Shown here: positions 1-9,408 of the stretch, in pieces
Position numbering within the stretch: the first letter of the stretch is position 1
Layout: each line of letters begins with the position of its first letter
Assembly: GCA_009763385.1 (NCBI GenBank)
Contig: CM019823.1
Coordinates: 31,089,845-31,153,844 of the forward strand
Source: Coix lacryma-jobi var. lacryma-jobi
Lineage: Eukaryota > Streptophyta > Magnoliopsida > Poales > Poaceae
DNA length: 64,000 nt
Reading direction: 5' to 3'
Position numbers and translations under genes: made by a program
Notes under the pieces: generated by a model
Told to the model about the DNA's origin: nothing
Database searches by the model: none
What the model saw: the letters and a program-made list of their open reading frames with translations, nothing else

Positions 1-9
1 TGTCCAGAT

Positions 10-618
10 ATGGCTCGCATCAAGCTGACCGCCCGCAAGTCGACTGGACCGAACGGTGTGCCGCGTCACCAGCTGGCGCCACGCACCGGAGAAGAGACTG
101 GAGAATCCTCCAATGGTCGTCGTTTTCCCCGTCGTACCCGCAAACAGCTGAAGGAGGAAATCAAGAATCTGAAGGCTGAGATCGAGAACATGGAGCATGA
201 CTTCTATCTTTCCCGCCTGGAGTTTTATGAGGCACGAGCTTCCCTGGAGCAGGCCAACCGGAACACGGTTCGCGCTATCGAGCAGCGCAATGATGCTTGG
301 ACCCGCGAGGACGTTACCAGAGCCCAGCTCCATGGACTGCAGCAGTACACCGCCCAGATCGAGCAGTTCAATGATATGCTTCATGAGGAAGTACACCAGC
401 TGCACAACCAGCTCCACCCCGTGATTCCACCAGTTGCTGAGGACCCCGAAGACGGAGTCGTGGAGGAACCTGAAGTGGAACACGAGCCCGATCAGAATGA
501 GGAAGTGGAACGTGCTGAAGATGTCCACGTTGAAGATGAAGATGAGGAGGAAGAGCCTGAGCTTATCATCGAGGATGATGATGATGACGAAGAGTTGATC
601 TTCATCGATGACGACTAG
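10..618 (+). CDS. Retrotransposon accessory ORF: histone H3 tail-like N-terminus, coiled coil, acidic tail
   Basis: 202 residues, upstream of gag on the same strand and in the same frame, ended by TAG at 616-618. The N-terminus MARIKLTARKSTG closely matches the histone H3 tail: after Met removal A1, R2, K4, T6, A7, R8, K9, S10, T11 and G12 are identical, with T3 changed to I and Q5 to L. A further PR-x-QLA (residues 18-23 with Met) matches H3 16-21 after a one-residue insertion. There is no histone fold. Residues ~40-135 are charged and heptad-like (coiled-coil prediction), and ~140-202 are extremely Asp/Glu-rich. The three codons before the ATG are open, so an upstream extension cannot be excluded, but the H3-like Met-Ala-Arg favours this start. 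Function unknown; chromatin-factor binding or histone mimicry is an inference. Confidence 0.75.
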   Translation: MARIKLTARKSTGPNGVPRHQLAPRTGEETGESSNGRRFPRRTRKQLKEEIKNLKAEIENMEHDFYLSRLEFYEARASLEQANRNTVRAIEQRNDAWTREDVTRAQLHGLQQYTAQIEQFNDMLHEEVHQLHNQLHPVIPPVAEDPEDGVVEEPEVEHEPDQNEEVERAEDVHVEDEDEEEEPELIIEDDDDDEELIFIDDD

Positions 619-843
619 ACTCCTTGTGTCTGTACCATCTGCTTACCTAAAACCTTAGACTAGGTTTGGGGGCGTTAGTCTGTCTGTTGCCAAGTCTGGC
701 ATGTATCTTTCTTTTCGTACCTTTTCCCCTTATCAGTCTGTTGTCATCTTTATCAAGTCAGCTATCTTTGTATCAGTGAAGTTATCAATCGGTCATTTCA
801 GAACCTTTGTCCATATATGCTGAGTTCCGAGTTCCTTATACAG
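619..843 (+). other. Spacer between accessory ORF and gag
   Basis: About 225 bases, T-rich and without a long ORF. The gag frame opens at an ATG at 817, nine codons before the ATG at 844. How gag is translated downstream of the first ORF (reinitiation, spliced or separate RNA) cannot be told from the sequence. Confidence 0.5.
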
Positions 844-3800
844 ATGCCTGTGAACACCCGTACCGGAGCCGGAGGTGCTGGAGATGACCGTCTCCCAAAC
901 CCTCCACCTGTACCAGCCACCCTAGCAGATGCCATTGCAGCCCTGGCCGCCGCTGCCAACCTGATGGCTCAGAATCAAGGACAGCAGAATGTTGGTCACC
1001 GTGGTCGTCACAACCAAGAGACCACCTATGTGGATTTCACTGAAACCCGTCCACCGGTTTTCACCAGAGCCGATGAACCCCTCGAAGCTGATGATTGGCT
1101 CCGCACCATGGAGCAGAAGTTTGGTCTCATCCGATGCACTGAAATCCAGAAGCCCCGGTTTGCTTCGCAGCAGCTTCGTGGCCCAGCAAGTGCTTGGTAT
1201 GCCAACCTCTTGGCTGCCCAGCCTGAAGGTCACGAGTTGACCTGGGAAGAGTTCCGCACCGCTTTCCGTGCACACCACATCCCATCAGGTCTGATGAAGA
1301 TGAAGCTTGATCAGTTTCTAGCCCTGCAGCAGAAGGACTCCACAGTGATGCAGTATGTGGGTCAATTCAACCATCTGAGTCAGTATGCAGCAGAATATGT
1401 CAACACGGATGAGAAGAAGAGAGACTGTTTCCTTAGGGGATTGCACCCTAAGATTCGCAGAAGCATGTCCAACAACCTGACTGGTTCTTATCATGAGGCT
1501 GTTGACCGGGCAGTTGCTTTTGAAGAGAGTAACCGTCAGTACCAAGAGGAGAAGAGGAAGAAGAAAGCAGGATCTAGCAGCCACTCTGGCAATCACAAGC
1601 GCCAGAGGGTCATATATCATCCTAGTCACCACCACAACCGTCCACCTTACCCTCACCAGCAAGTGGTTGTCCGTACCGCGGCTACCACCCACAACGCCAA
1701 CCAACAAAGTGCCACCCAGCCGAACGCCCCAGGTGTTCGTATCACCACCCCACAAACCACCTATAACCATCCCTGCTTCAACTGTGGTCAACTTGGCCAC
1801 TGGTCTCGTGAGTGCCCAAAGCCCAAGAAGCCTGCTCAGAACTTTCAGAAGGGTCCCGGAGGACCACAGCAGCAGCAACACCGTGCTCCACAGCAGCAAG
1901 TGCAGAAGGGCAAGTTCATCAAGAAGCACGGGCAAGTCTACTACACCACTGTCAGCGATATTCCAGAAGGGGAGCCCGTCATGATCGGTAGGTTTCCCGT
2001 TGCCAATCATCCTGCAGTTGTGTTGTTTGATTCTGGTGCATCGCATTCTTTCATCAGTCGTACCTTCGCCTCTAAGTATGACATATCAATTGGAGAGTTG
2101 AAAGAAAGTTTTTGCATTTTATCGCCTGGAGGGCGTATAAACACCAAAGAGGTGGTTCGCAGTATACCAGTGATGTTGGGAAATCATGCGTTCCCTACCA
2201 CCATGATAGTGTTAAAAGATCAGGAGATAGATGTCATCCTAGGCATGAATTGGATGTGTCAGTATAAAGCCATGATCGACATCTTGAATAGAGTTGTGAG
2301 AGTGGATATTCCTAACAGTACCTCGAAACTCCTTCTCCAACTTCCTATGCCTTCAAAACCAGCTACCACACAGCTAAATGCTACCTATGATCAAGGGATC
2401 CGAGACATCCCTGTAGTCTGTGAGTTCCCTGATGTCTTTCCTGAAGACTTACCTGGTCTACCTCCTGACCGTGATGTTGAGTTTGCCATAGAGCTAAAGC
2501 CCGGGACTGCTCCTATATCCCGCAGAGCTTATCGAATGCCTCCCAAAGAGTTGGCAGAGTTAAAAATCCAGTTACAAGATTTGTTGGACAAGGGCTATAT
2601 CCGCCCAAGCTCGTCTCCTTGGGGCTGTCCTGCAATCTTTGTAAAGAAGAAAGACAAGAGTCTCAGACTTTGCGTTGATTATCGCCCACTCAACGAAGTC
2701 ACCATCAAAAACAAATACCCCTTGCCTCGCATCGATCTTCTGTTTGACCAGTTAGCTGGGGCCAAGGTATTCTCTAAGATTGACCTCAGATCTGGTTACC
2801 ACCAAATAAAGATTCGTCCTGAAGATATTCCTAAAACAGCTTTCACCACCAGGTACGGCCTATATGAGTATTTGGTCATGTCCTTCGGTTTGACCAATGC
2901 CCCTGCTCATTTCATGTACCTCATGAACTCTGTGTTCATGCCAGAGCTTGATAAATTCGTGGTCGTATTCATTGACGACATCCTTGTCTACTCAAAAACC
3001 CCTGAACAGCATGCCGAGCATCTTCGTATCATTCTATCCTGTCTCAGAGACCATCAGCTCTATGCTAAGTTCAGTAAGTGTGAATTCTGGTTGGATCAGA
3101 TACAGTTTCTTGGTCATATCCTATCCGCAGAAGGTGTGTCAGTCGACCCCGGAAAAGTGTCAGATATCCTGGATTGGAACCCACCTACCTCTGTTCACAA
3201 GGTCCGCAGTTTTATGGGAATGGCTGGATATTATCGTCGATTCATCCCAGATTTCTCCAGAATCGCCAAGCCTATCACCGAGTTGCTGAAGAATTCTGTG
3301 AAGTTCTTTTGGTCACCAGCTTGCGAACAAGCTTTTCAGACTTTGAAGAAGTTGTTAACCACATCACCAGTGCTAGCTCAGCCGAACGTCGAGAAGCCCT
3401 TTGATGTCTACTGTGATGCATCTGGTACTGGTTTGGGTTGCGTGTTGATGCAAGAAGGAAGAGTGATCGCTTATGCCTCGCGGCAGCTTAAGCGACATGA
3501 GGAAAATTATCCAACTCATGATCTTGAGTTAGCAGCAGTGGTTCATGCCTTGAAGATATGGCGTCATTATCTGTTGGGCAGTACCTGCAATGTGTACACA
3601 GATCACAAGAGTCTGAAGTATATCTTCACCCAAGAAGAGCTGAACATGAGGCAGCGAAGATGGCTTGAGTTAATCAAGGACTATGATATCGAAGTGCATT
3701 ACCATCCGGGTAAGGCGAATGTGGTCGCCGATGCACTCAGTCGCAAGTCATACTGTAACTGCCTGGTTATGAAATCCTATGAATCTTCCCTATGCTATGA

Positions 3801-5301
3801 ACTAGAGAAGCTGGGTATTGAAATAGTGCCACAAGGGAGTCTGAGCAATGTTAGAGTAGAAACCTCTATCAGAGAACAGATCATAGCTGCACAGAAAGAT
3901 AACCCCGGAATCAAGCACATCATCGAAAAGATTCAAGCTGGAAAAGCTGACTGTTTCAGGATTGATGATGAAGGAGTGGTTTGGTTCAAGAACCGTCTGG
4001 TAGTTCCAAAGGTGCCTGAGTTGAGACAGCTAATCCTTGACGAAGCACACTCAACTAGGTTTGCCATCCATCCCGGCAGCAACAAGATGTACCAAGACTT
4101 GAAGCAGAAATTCTGGTGGACAAAGATGAAGATCGAAATCGCTCAACATGTCGCTCGTTGTGATACATGTCAGAAAGTCAAGGCTGTGCATATGAAGCCC
4201 GGAGGAGAGCTGCAACCTTTGTCAGTACCTGGTTGGAAGTGGGAGGATATCAGCATGGATTTTATCAATGGATTACCCAAGACTCAAAAGGGATTCGATT
4301 CCATTTGGGTGATAGTGGACCGTCTCACGAAGCAAGCTCACTTCCTACCGGTCAAAACAAGTTATACCGCCCCAACTTATGCCACCTTGTACAAGAACAA
4401 CATAGTGAAGCTCCATGGTATACCCAAGACCATCATCTCAGATCGTGGTACTCAGTTTGTCGCCAAGTTTTGGAAAGCGTTCCATGCCTCACTTGGAACC
4501 AAGTTATTGTATAGCACGGCTTATCATCCGCAGACTGATGGACAGACTGAGAGAGTCAACCAAGTGTTAGAAGATATGTTGAGAGCCTGTGTGCTTACCT
4601 TCGCAGATACTTGGGATCAGTGTTTGCCCTTGGCAGAATTCTCTTATAATAACAGTTACCAAGAGAGCATCAAAATGGCACCTTTTGAAGCACTGTACGG
4701 TCGTCGTTGTCATACACCTCTCAATTGGTCTGAGCCCGGAGAAAGAGAATTCTTTGGAGTTGACTTAGTAAAGGATATGGAAGAAAAAGTCAAACAGATC
4801 CAAGAGAATATGAAGATTGCGCAGTCTCGACAGAAGAGTTATGCTGATAAGAGACGTCGACCTCTGCAGTTCGAGATCGGGGATTATGTGTACCTGAAGG
4901 TCTCACCCACTAAAGGAGTTACTCGTTTCGGGGTAAAAGGAAAGTTAGCACCCCGCTATATTGGTCCGTTTGAGATTCTGGATCGTTGTGGCAAGGTAGC
5001 TTACAAGCTGAGTTTGCCCGATCATCTTTCAGCAGTTCATAATGTGTTTCATGTCTCCCAACTCAAGAAGTGTCTTCGAGTACCTGAACATGTGGTTGAA
5101 GTTGAAGGTGTTGAGTTAGAACCTGATCTGTCATACTCGGAATATCTTGTCCGTGTGTTGGATCACAAGGATCGTGTTACCCGAAGAACCACCACAAGAT
5201 GGTATAAGATCCAGTGGAACCAGCACTCTGAAGAAGAAGCCACTTGGGAATCTGAAGATTTCTTGGCAAAGAACTATCCGGACTTTCTCGAATCTCTATA
5301 G
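844..5301 (+). CDS. Ty3/gypsy gag-pol polyprotein with C-terminal chromodomain
   Basis: Single uninterrupted frame, 1494 residues if counted from the ATG at 817; I prefer the ATG at 844 because the MPVNTRTGAG start resembles gag starts of this family. Counting from 817: gag with a CCHC knuckle (CFNCGQLGHWSREC) near residue 320; aspartic protease DSGA near 405; reverse transcriptase with the FIDD active site near 718-721; RNase H beginning with DVYCDAS (first Asp ~867); integrase HHCC zinc finger, then DDE residues near D1148, D1209 and E1245; chromodomain over about the last 65 residues, with its aromatic/acidic WESED segment. It packages and reverse-transcribes the element RNA and integrates the cDNA. 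No catalytic residue is visibly lost. Confidence 0.93.
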   Translation: MPVNTRTGAGGAGDDRLPNPPPVPATLADAIAALAAAANLMAQNQGQQNVGHRGRHNQETTYVDFTETRPPVFTRADEPLEADDWLRTMEQKFGLIRCTEIQKPRFASQQLRGPASAWYANLLAAQPEGHELTWEEFRTAFRAHHIPSGLMKMKLDQFLALQQKDSTVMQYVGQFNHLSQYAAEYVNTDEKKRDCFLRGLHPKIRRSMSNNLTGSYHEAVDRAVAFEESNRQYQEEKRKKKAGSSSHSGNHKRQRVIYHPSHHHNRPPYPHQQVVVRTAATTHNANQQSATQPNAPGVRITTPQTTYNHPCFNCGQLGHWSRECPKPKKPAQNFQKGPGGPQQQQHRAPQQQVQKGKFIKKHGQVYYTTVSDIPEGEPVMIGRFPVANHPAVVLFDSGASHSFISRTFASKYDISIGELKESFCILSPGGRINTKEVVRSIPVMLGNHAFPTTMIVLKDQEIDVILGMNWMCQYKAMIDILNRVVRVDIPNSTSKLLLQLPMPSKPATTQLNATYDQGIRDIPVVCEFPDVFPEDLPGLPPDRDVEFAIELKPGTAPISRRAYRMPPKELAELKIQLQDLLDKGYIRPSSSPWGCPAIFVKKKDKSLRLCVDYRPLNEVTIKNKYPLPRIDLLFDQLAGAKVFSKIDLRSGYHQIKIRPEDIPKTAFTTRYGLYEYLVMSFGLTNAPAHFMYLMNSVFMPELDKFVVVFIDDILVYSKTPEQHAEHLRIILSCLRDHQLYAKFSKCEFWLDQIQFLGHILSAEGVSVDPGKVSDILDWNPPTSVHKVRSFMGMAGYYRRFIPDFSRIAKPITELLKNSVKFFWSPACEQAFQTLKKLLTTSPVLAQPNVEKPFDVYCDASGTGLGCVLMQEGRVIAYASRQLKRHEENYPTHDLELAAVVHALKIWRHYLLGSTCNVYTDHKSLKYIFTQEELNMRQRRWLELIKDYDIEVHYHPGKANVVADALSRKSYCNCLVMKSYESSLCYELEKLGIEIVPQGSLSNVRVETSIREQIIAAQKDNPGIKHIIEKIQAGKADCFRIDDEGVVWFKNRLVVPKVPELRQLILDEAHSTRFAIHPGSNKMYQDLKQKFWWTKMKIEIAQHVARCDTCQKVKAVHMKPGGELQPLSVPGWKWEDISMDFINGLPKTQKGFDSIWVIVDRLTKQAHFLPVKTSYTAPTYATLYKNNIVKLHGIPKTIISDRGTQFVAKFWKAFHASLGTKLLYSTAYHPQTDGQTERVNQVLEDMLRACVLTFADTWDQCLPLAEFSYNNSYQESIKMAPFEALYGRRCHTPLNWSEPGEREFFGVDLVKDMEEKVKQIQENMKIAQSRQKSYADKRRRPLQFEIGDYVYLKVSPTKGVTRFGVKGKLAPRYIGPFEILDRCGKVAYKLSLPDHLSAVHNVFHVSQLKKCLRVPEHVVEVEGVELEPDLSYSEYLVRVLDHKDRVTRRTTTRWYKIQWNQHSEEEATWESEDFLAKNYPDFLESL

Positions 5302-5359
5302 GTGTGAGTTTCCTCTTTGTTCTTTAAACGACGCGGAATCTCGGGGCGAGATTTCTTTT

Positions 5360-5370
5360 AGGAGGGAGGG
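5360..5370 (+). other. Polypurine tract of the retrotransposon
   Basis: An eleven-base purine run (AGGAGGGAGGG) followed by one T and then the TG that opens the LTR. Position and composition are those of a plus-strand priming site. Confidence 0.8.
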
Positions 5371-6510
5371 TTGTAACACCCCTGGTGTTACTAATGTAAT
5401 TAACTTGACATGTCATCATCTTAAGCATTAATCATTTTTGTGATGCATTTGGATTGTTTAATTGCTATGCTTAAGTCCCTTTTTAAAAACCCTAAAAGCC
5501 CAATTCTTCCTATAAGGGCAAAATGGTAATTTCACCTCTGTGCCTAGTTCTATGTAAATTCTTGTTCAAATTTAGTGCCCTGATGTTTGTTGCATTGATC
5601 AAAATTCAAAAATCAGATTTGATTTGATTGTCTTTTTGCAAAACCCTAAATTCCCAAATCCTGGATTTATTCCCTTTCTGATAACTTTTTCAAAATTCAA
5701 AATTTTGAGTTGGTTCAAAAAGCAAAGTTGTGAATCTGACCTAGAGGAACAACTTTGGTATTTACAAATTTCCAAGTTTCTATATAAAATTTGAAGTAAT
5801 TTCAAATTCATTCAAATTCCAGTTTTTGTCCCCTTTTCAGTTTTAAAAATTTATTCAAAAACTATTGAGTTTCAGAAAAAGTGTATATTAGAAAAGTTGT
5901 AGGTTTTGACAAATGGGACAACTTTCATATATAAAGATTTTCAAGTTTCAGTTTGAAATCCAAAGTAATTTTGATTTGAATCAAATTTGAAAAGTGTTCC
6001 CTTTTCTGTTTTTGAATGTAGTTCAAAAACTATTTGGAATTTAAAAATGTTGATATTGACAAAGTTGTAGATCTCATTTTTCTGAGCAACTTTGGTATTT
6101 TGAGTTTTTGTCGCACAGTTCAATTTTTGGAAGTAATTTGCAAAATACAGAGATCAGCCAAAAGTCAAACCCTAAGACCTAGCCCTGTTCATCTTCCACC
6201 TACAGCTAGGGGGCCCCGGCCGTGGCCGAGCCTCCGGCGTTGCGCGCGCCACGCGTTTGGCAGCCGCTCGTCTGCCCCCGACTTGTCGCCCGCGCCCGCG
6301 ACATCTTTCCGCACCCGCACGCGCGAAGCGCTGACTTCCGCCCCGTCCCCTACTGCTCCTGCTCGCCGCCGCCGCGTGGCCATTGCCGGCGCTGTCTGCG
6401 CCCGAGCCCCGGCTGCACGCCCGTCCTCCGCCTGCGCGCAATCGAGAGCGCACGCGTCCGCCGAGCTTATCCACCCCACCTCGAGCTCTCTACCGTCCCC
6501 TGGCCGCGGC

Positions 6511-6517
6511 TATAAAA
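6511..6517 (+). promoter_or_regulatory. Probable LTR core promoter TATA box
   Basis: TATAAAA in a GC-rich setting about 1.14 kb into the LTR, a canonical plant TATA context. RNA would start about 30 bases downstream (near 6545), placing the U3/R border there. Prediction only. Confidence 0.55.
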
Positions 6518-7031
6518 GGCCCGCCGGAGCCGGACCTCCGCACTCACCTCCGCCACCGTGGCCAGCCCACTCCAGACCCTCCGCCGCTCAACCACCTAGC
6601 CCGAAAGCTCCGCCTTGAGCTCGTGAAGCTTTCCCACCCCTCAATTTCATCTCTACCGCCTCCAATCGCCCGGCGTAACTCCATCTTCCCAAACTCCGAC
6701 GGAACACCGGTGAACTCGGGTTCGTCAAATACTCCCTCTCCGGTCACGGATACCTTCCCCTGACCCCTGTGTCAGCTTCCTTGGCTCCGCGCGACTCTAA
6801 CCAGGCCCTTGCGGTCTCGTGTGTTGCGCAGGATCGCCGGATCACCGGAGCGCCGCCGCGGTCGTCTCCACCCTCGAGCACGCCTTCGTGCCGCGCCCCT
6901 CGAAGCACCCGAGGCCACCCTCAACCTCGAGCCTCACCCTCGAGCACGTGTCGAGCCTCACCCTCGAGCCCTGCCTCCGACCCGTGGTAAGCACCCGAAG
7001 CCTCCGGCCTCTGCTTCCACTTCGTTTCGCC

Positions 7032-7310
7032 CGAGCCTCCCAGTCAGGCCTCGGACGGAGGCTTGTTTTCCGTCTCGCCCGAGCCCAAGCCTCGGCGAGC
7101 GCATGCCCTCCGCTTCGCCCGAGCCCAAGCCTCGGCGAGCGCATGCTCTCCGCTTCGCCCGAGTCAGGCCTCGGACGGAGGCTTGCTTTTCCGTCTCGCC
7201 CGAGCCTCCGGGCCAGGCCTCGGACGAAGCTGTCGCTTCCGTCTCGACCGAGCCCGTCTCGACCGAGCCCGCGCGATTCGCCCGAGCCCCGCGCGATTCG
7301 CCGAGCCCTG
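7032..7310 (+). repeat. GC-rich tandem and direct repeats inside the LTR
   Basis: Two 40-bp units (7071-7110 and 7111-7150) are near-identical, with a third partial unit after them. They are bracketed by two copies of a segment beginning TCAGGCCTCGGACGGAGGCT (about 7033 and 7163). Short CTCGACCGAGCCC and CGCGATTCGCC repeats follow to 7310. Confidence 0.8.
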
Positions 7311-8113
7311 CTTAGAAGGAGCACAGTGCTCTTTTCTTTTTCTGAGAAATGTGAACAGTGTTCTGTTTTATCTTTTTTGTATGATTTTCTGTGTGCATCC
7401 AAAAATTCTGAAATTTTTGTGGTAGACTCTTTATGCTCTGAAGTATTTTATAAAAATATGAAACTTGAGTTTTGTGCAAAAATTTGAAAATGTAAAATTC
7501 CCCTTTTAATTGAAAAATGAAGGTTTTGGTATTTTTGGAGAGTGATCTATAACTCCAAAAATCTTGAGATAAATTTTTGTGACCTTTTTATGACATGCTG
7601 AACCTCTGGTAAAATTTTGAAGTCATTTGGAGCAAGTTGATTTTTGAGCATTTATTTTAATTCTTGAATAGTGCCTTTTGTTAATTAAATGTCTAGATTT
7701 AATTGAGCACCTTAATGACCTCCAAAAATTATGAAATTTGTTTTGCCATCTATTTAAGTCATAATGAACTTATGTGATTAATTTGGTAATTTTTGGAGCA
7801 ACTTCATAAAATGACCTTTTTAAATAAATTAAGAAAAATAGAAAGGATGGATTAGGGTTGGTAATAAGTGTTTGATGATGTGATCTTGGGATTGATTGAT
7901 GTTCATAGACCCCTACCCTTTGGTCTATGGTGGTTGTGATGCTATGATTGGTTGATGCTTAGGATAATCATAATTAGGCCTAGCTTTAATCAATATTGCT
8001 TAAGGAAGAAATGGTTACCTTTTATGCTCAACCTAGGATCGTTTATGCCTTGTTTAAGAGTAATCTAGAATCAGTGGAATTGTCTTGTACCTTAAGTCCA
8101 TATCATCATTCTC

Positions 8114-8272
8114 ATGAGCATTCATCATTGCATCCGTATAGTTGACGAAGAAGGTACCAGAGTCGAGGCCGCTGTTGACAAACCAACTCCCGAGGCGACC
8201 CCGAGCTCCGACACCTACTCCTACCCCGAGTCTGCTCTTTTTGCCATCCAAGGCAAGTCCCGGTGCATTTAA
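8114..8272 (+). CDS. Possible small ORF inside the LTR (52 aa)
   Basis: ATG at 8114 to TAA at 8270-8272. The peptide is acidic and Pro/Ser/Thr-rich in its middle, and its base composition changes to GC-rich between AT-rich flanks, which is why it stands out. A possible GC-AG type donor (AAG then GCAAGT) lies near its end. A second coding-looking stretch (about 9303-9382, ending EEADEAVE then stop) follows a good acceptor near the LTR end, so both could be exons of one LTR transcript. No family recognised; may be chance. Confidence 0.25.
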   Translation: MSIHHCIRIVDEEGTRVEAAVDKPTPEATPSSDTYSYPESALFAIQGKSRCI

Positions 8273-9408
8273 CCCTACCTTGCTTTTATAAATGTTTTCT
8301 TTAAATGTTTTGAGTTAAACTATTGCATTAGGTAATAGGAGTTGTGTGATGACCTATTACTTGCATTATCTACCCCCACCAAAAGATACACATACCCTTG
8401 TTTCAAAACTATTTGCAAAGTGCTTAGCAATGCTATTCAATAGATTTGCAATAAAAATGCCAATTTCAAAAGTGTGATCACTTTAAGAATGTTTGTGGGA
8501 ATTTGGCTTTACTCCCGTCTACTGGCTAGTTACCTGATCCGTACCTAGTCAATAGCGTGGAGAGGTTGTCCGAGCGTACGGTGCCGTCATGTTGTAGTCC
8601 GGGACTCAACAGTTGACACCGACCGGGACAGGGTTGAAAAACTGACAGGACTATTACGCTTGGGTGAGATATGACCAAGGTATAGTTCTGGCTGGAAAAT
8701 TAGGGACCATCCGTATGGGGGCCTGCTGGTCAAGACTTGTAACTATTCACATACTACGGAAAGCTCTGGCTCCGAGGAATCCTTTATTGGACCGACAACC
8801 GCGCACTGGGAGTGGAGAGATGGCGGAAGTAGCATGTACCCACGTGGGTTAAAGTCCCGGATTGGAGTGGTGTACTGTACTTCCGGGTGGCGTAGGACCG
8901 GGCCCAATCTTGGAGGAATCGTGGTAGACGAGTTGGCATATGCAAGCTTGGGTGCTACATATGCAGTGTGGATAGGGATCCTCAGCTGAGTATTATTTAT
9001 CCGGATTAACGTTGCTCCTCGGTTATGGAGACTTGGTCCACTGACTGTCAACGGAGAGTGGTTCTCAACTAGGAATGTTTTGAAATGTAAAATGAATCAT
9101 GAACGATGAAGAATTGAGGAATACTGAATCTTTCAAAATAAAATAAGGTTTACAAAAATGCTTTTCTGCAAAATACTTGATCTTGCTTAAGCCTTACCTT
9201 GACTACCCTAAGCCTCTCATTCCTGAGTCTTCTCCCTTTTTCTTTAGTCGGGTAAGTCTTGTTGAGTACCCCGTACTCAGGGTTTGTTACCCATGTTGCA
9301 GGTATGCCTGAGACCCCGATGTGTCTTGCACCCTGTTGCGTGACCTTCATCCAGGAAGAGGCCGATGAGGCCGTTGAGTAAATGTGCACCCTCGGGCAGG
9401 GTGTTACA

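Larger units (their letters stand above)
1..9408 (+). mobile_element. Ty3/gypsy chromovirus LTR retrotransposon (Tekay/Del-like), 3' part
   Basis: The window opens inside an LTR retrotransposon. In order it holds an accessory ORF (10-618), a gag-pol polyprotein without internal stops (844-5301), a polypurine tract (5360-5370) and a 3' LTR (5372-9408). The 5' LTR and primer binding site lie outside the window. Domain order protease-RT-RNase H-integrase-chromodomain is that of Ty3/gypsy chromoviruses, and the integrase C-terminal chromodomain with a very long LTR fits the Tekay/Del lineage (inference). The uninterrupted polyprotein suggests a fairly recent insertion. The five bases after the proposed end (9409-9413, TGTAT) would be the target duplication, which cannot be checked here. 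Confidence 0.88.
5372..9408 (+). repeat. 3' LTR (about 4.04 kb)
   Basis: Starts TGTAACAC just after the polypurine tract and ends GTGTTACA at 9401-9408, an exact 8-bp inverted terminal repeat with TG...CA ends. Inside are AT-rich U3-like sequence, a GC-rich block (about 6200-7310) with a TATA box, GC-rich direct repeats and a long AT-rich part. ORFs on both strands of the GC block overlap each other and look non-coding. Proving the boundary needs the 5' LTR outside the window; the end could differ if the LTR runs beyond 9408. Confidence 0.75.

Noticed and set aside
1318..2046. 242-codon ORF on minus within gag
   Set aside because: Opposite a clear gag/protease frame; no motif.
6034..7487. 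Several overlapping ORFs in the LTR GC block
   Set aside because: Overlap in several frames on both strands, low-complexity composition, within a non-coding LTR.
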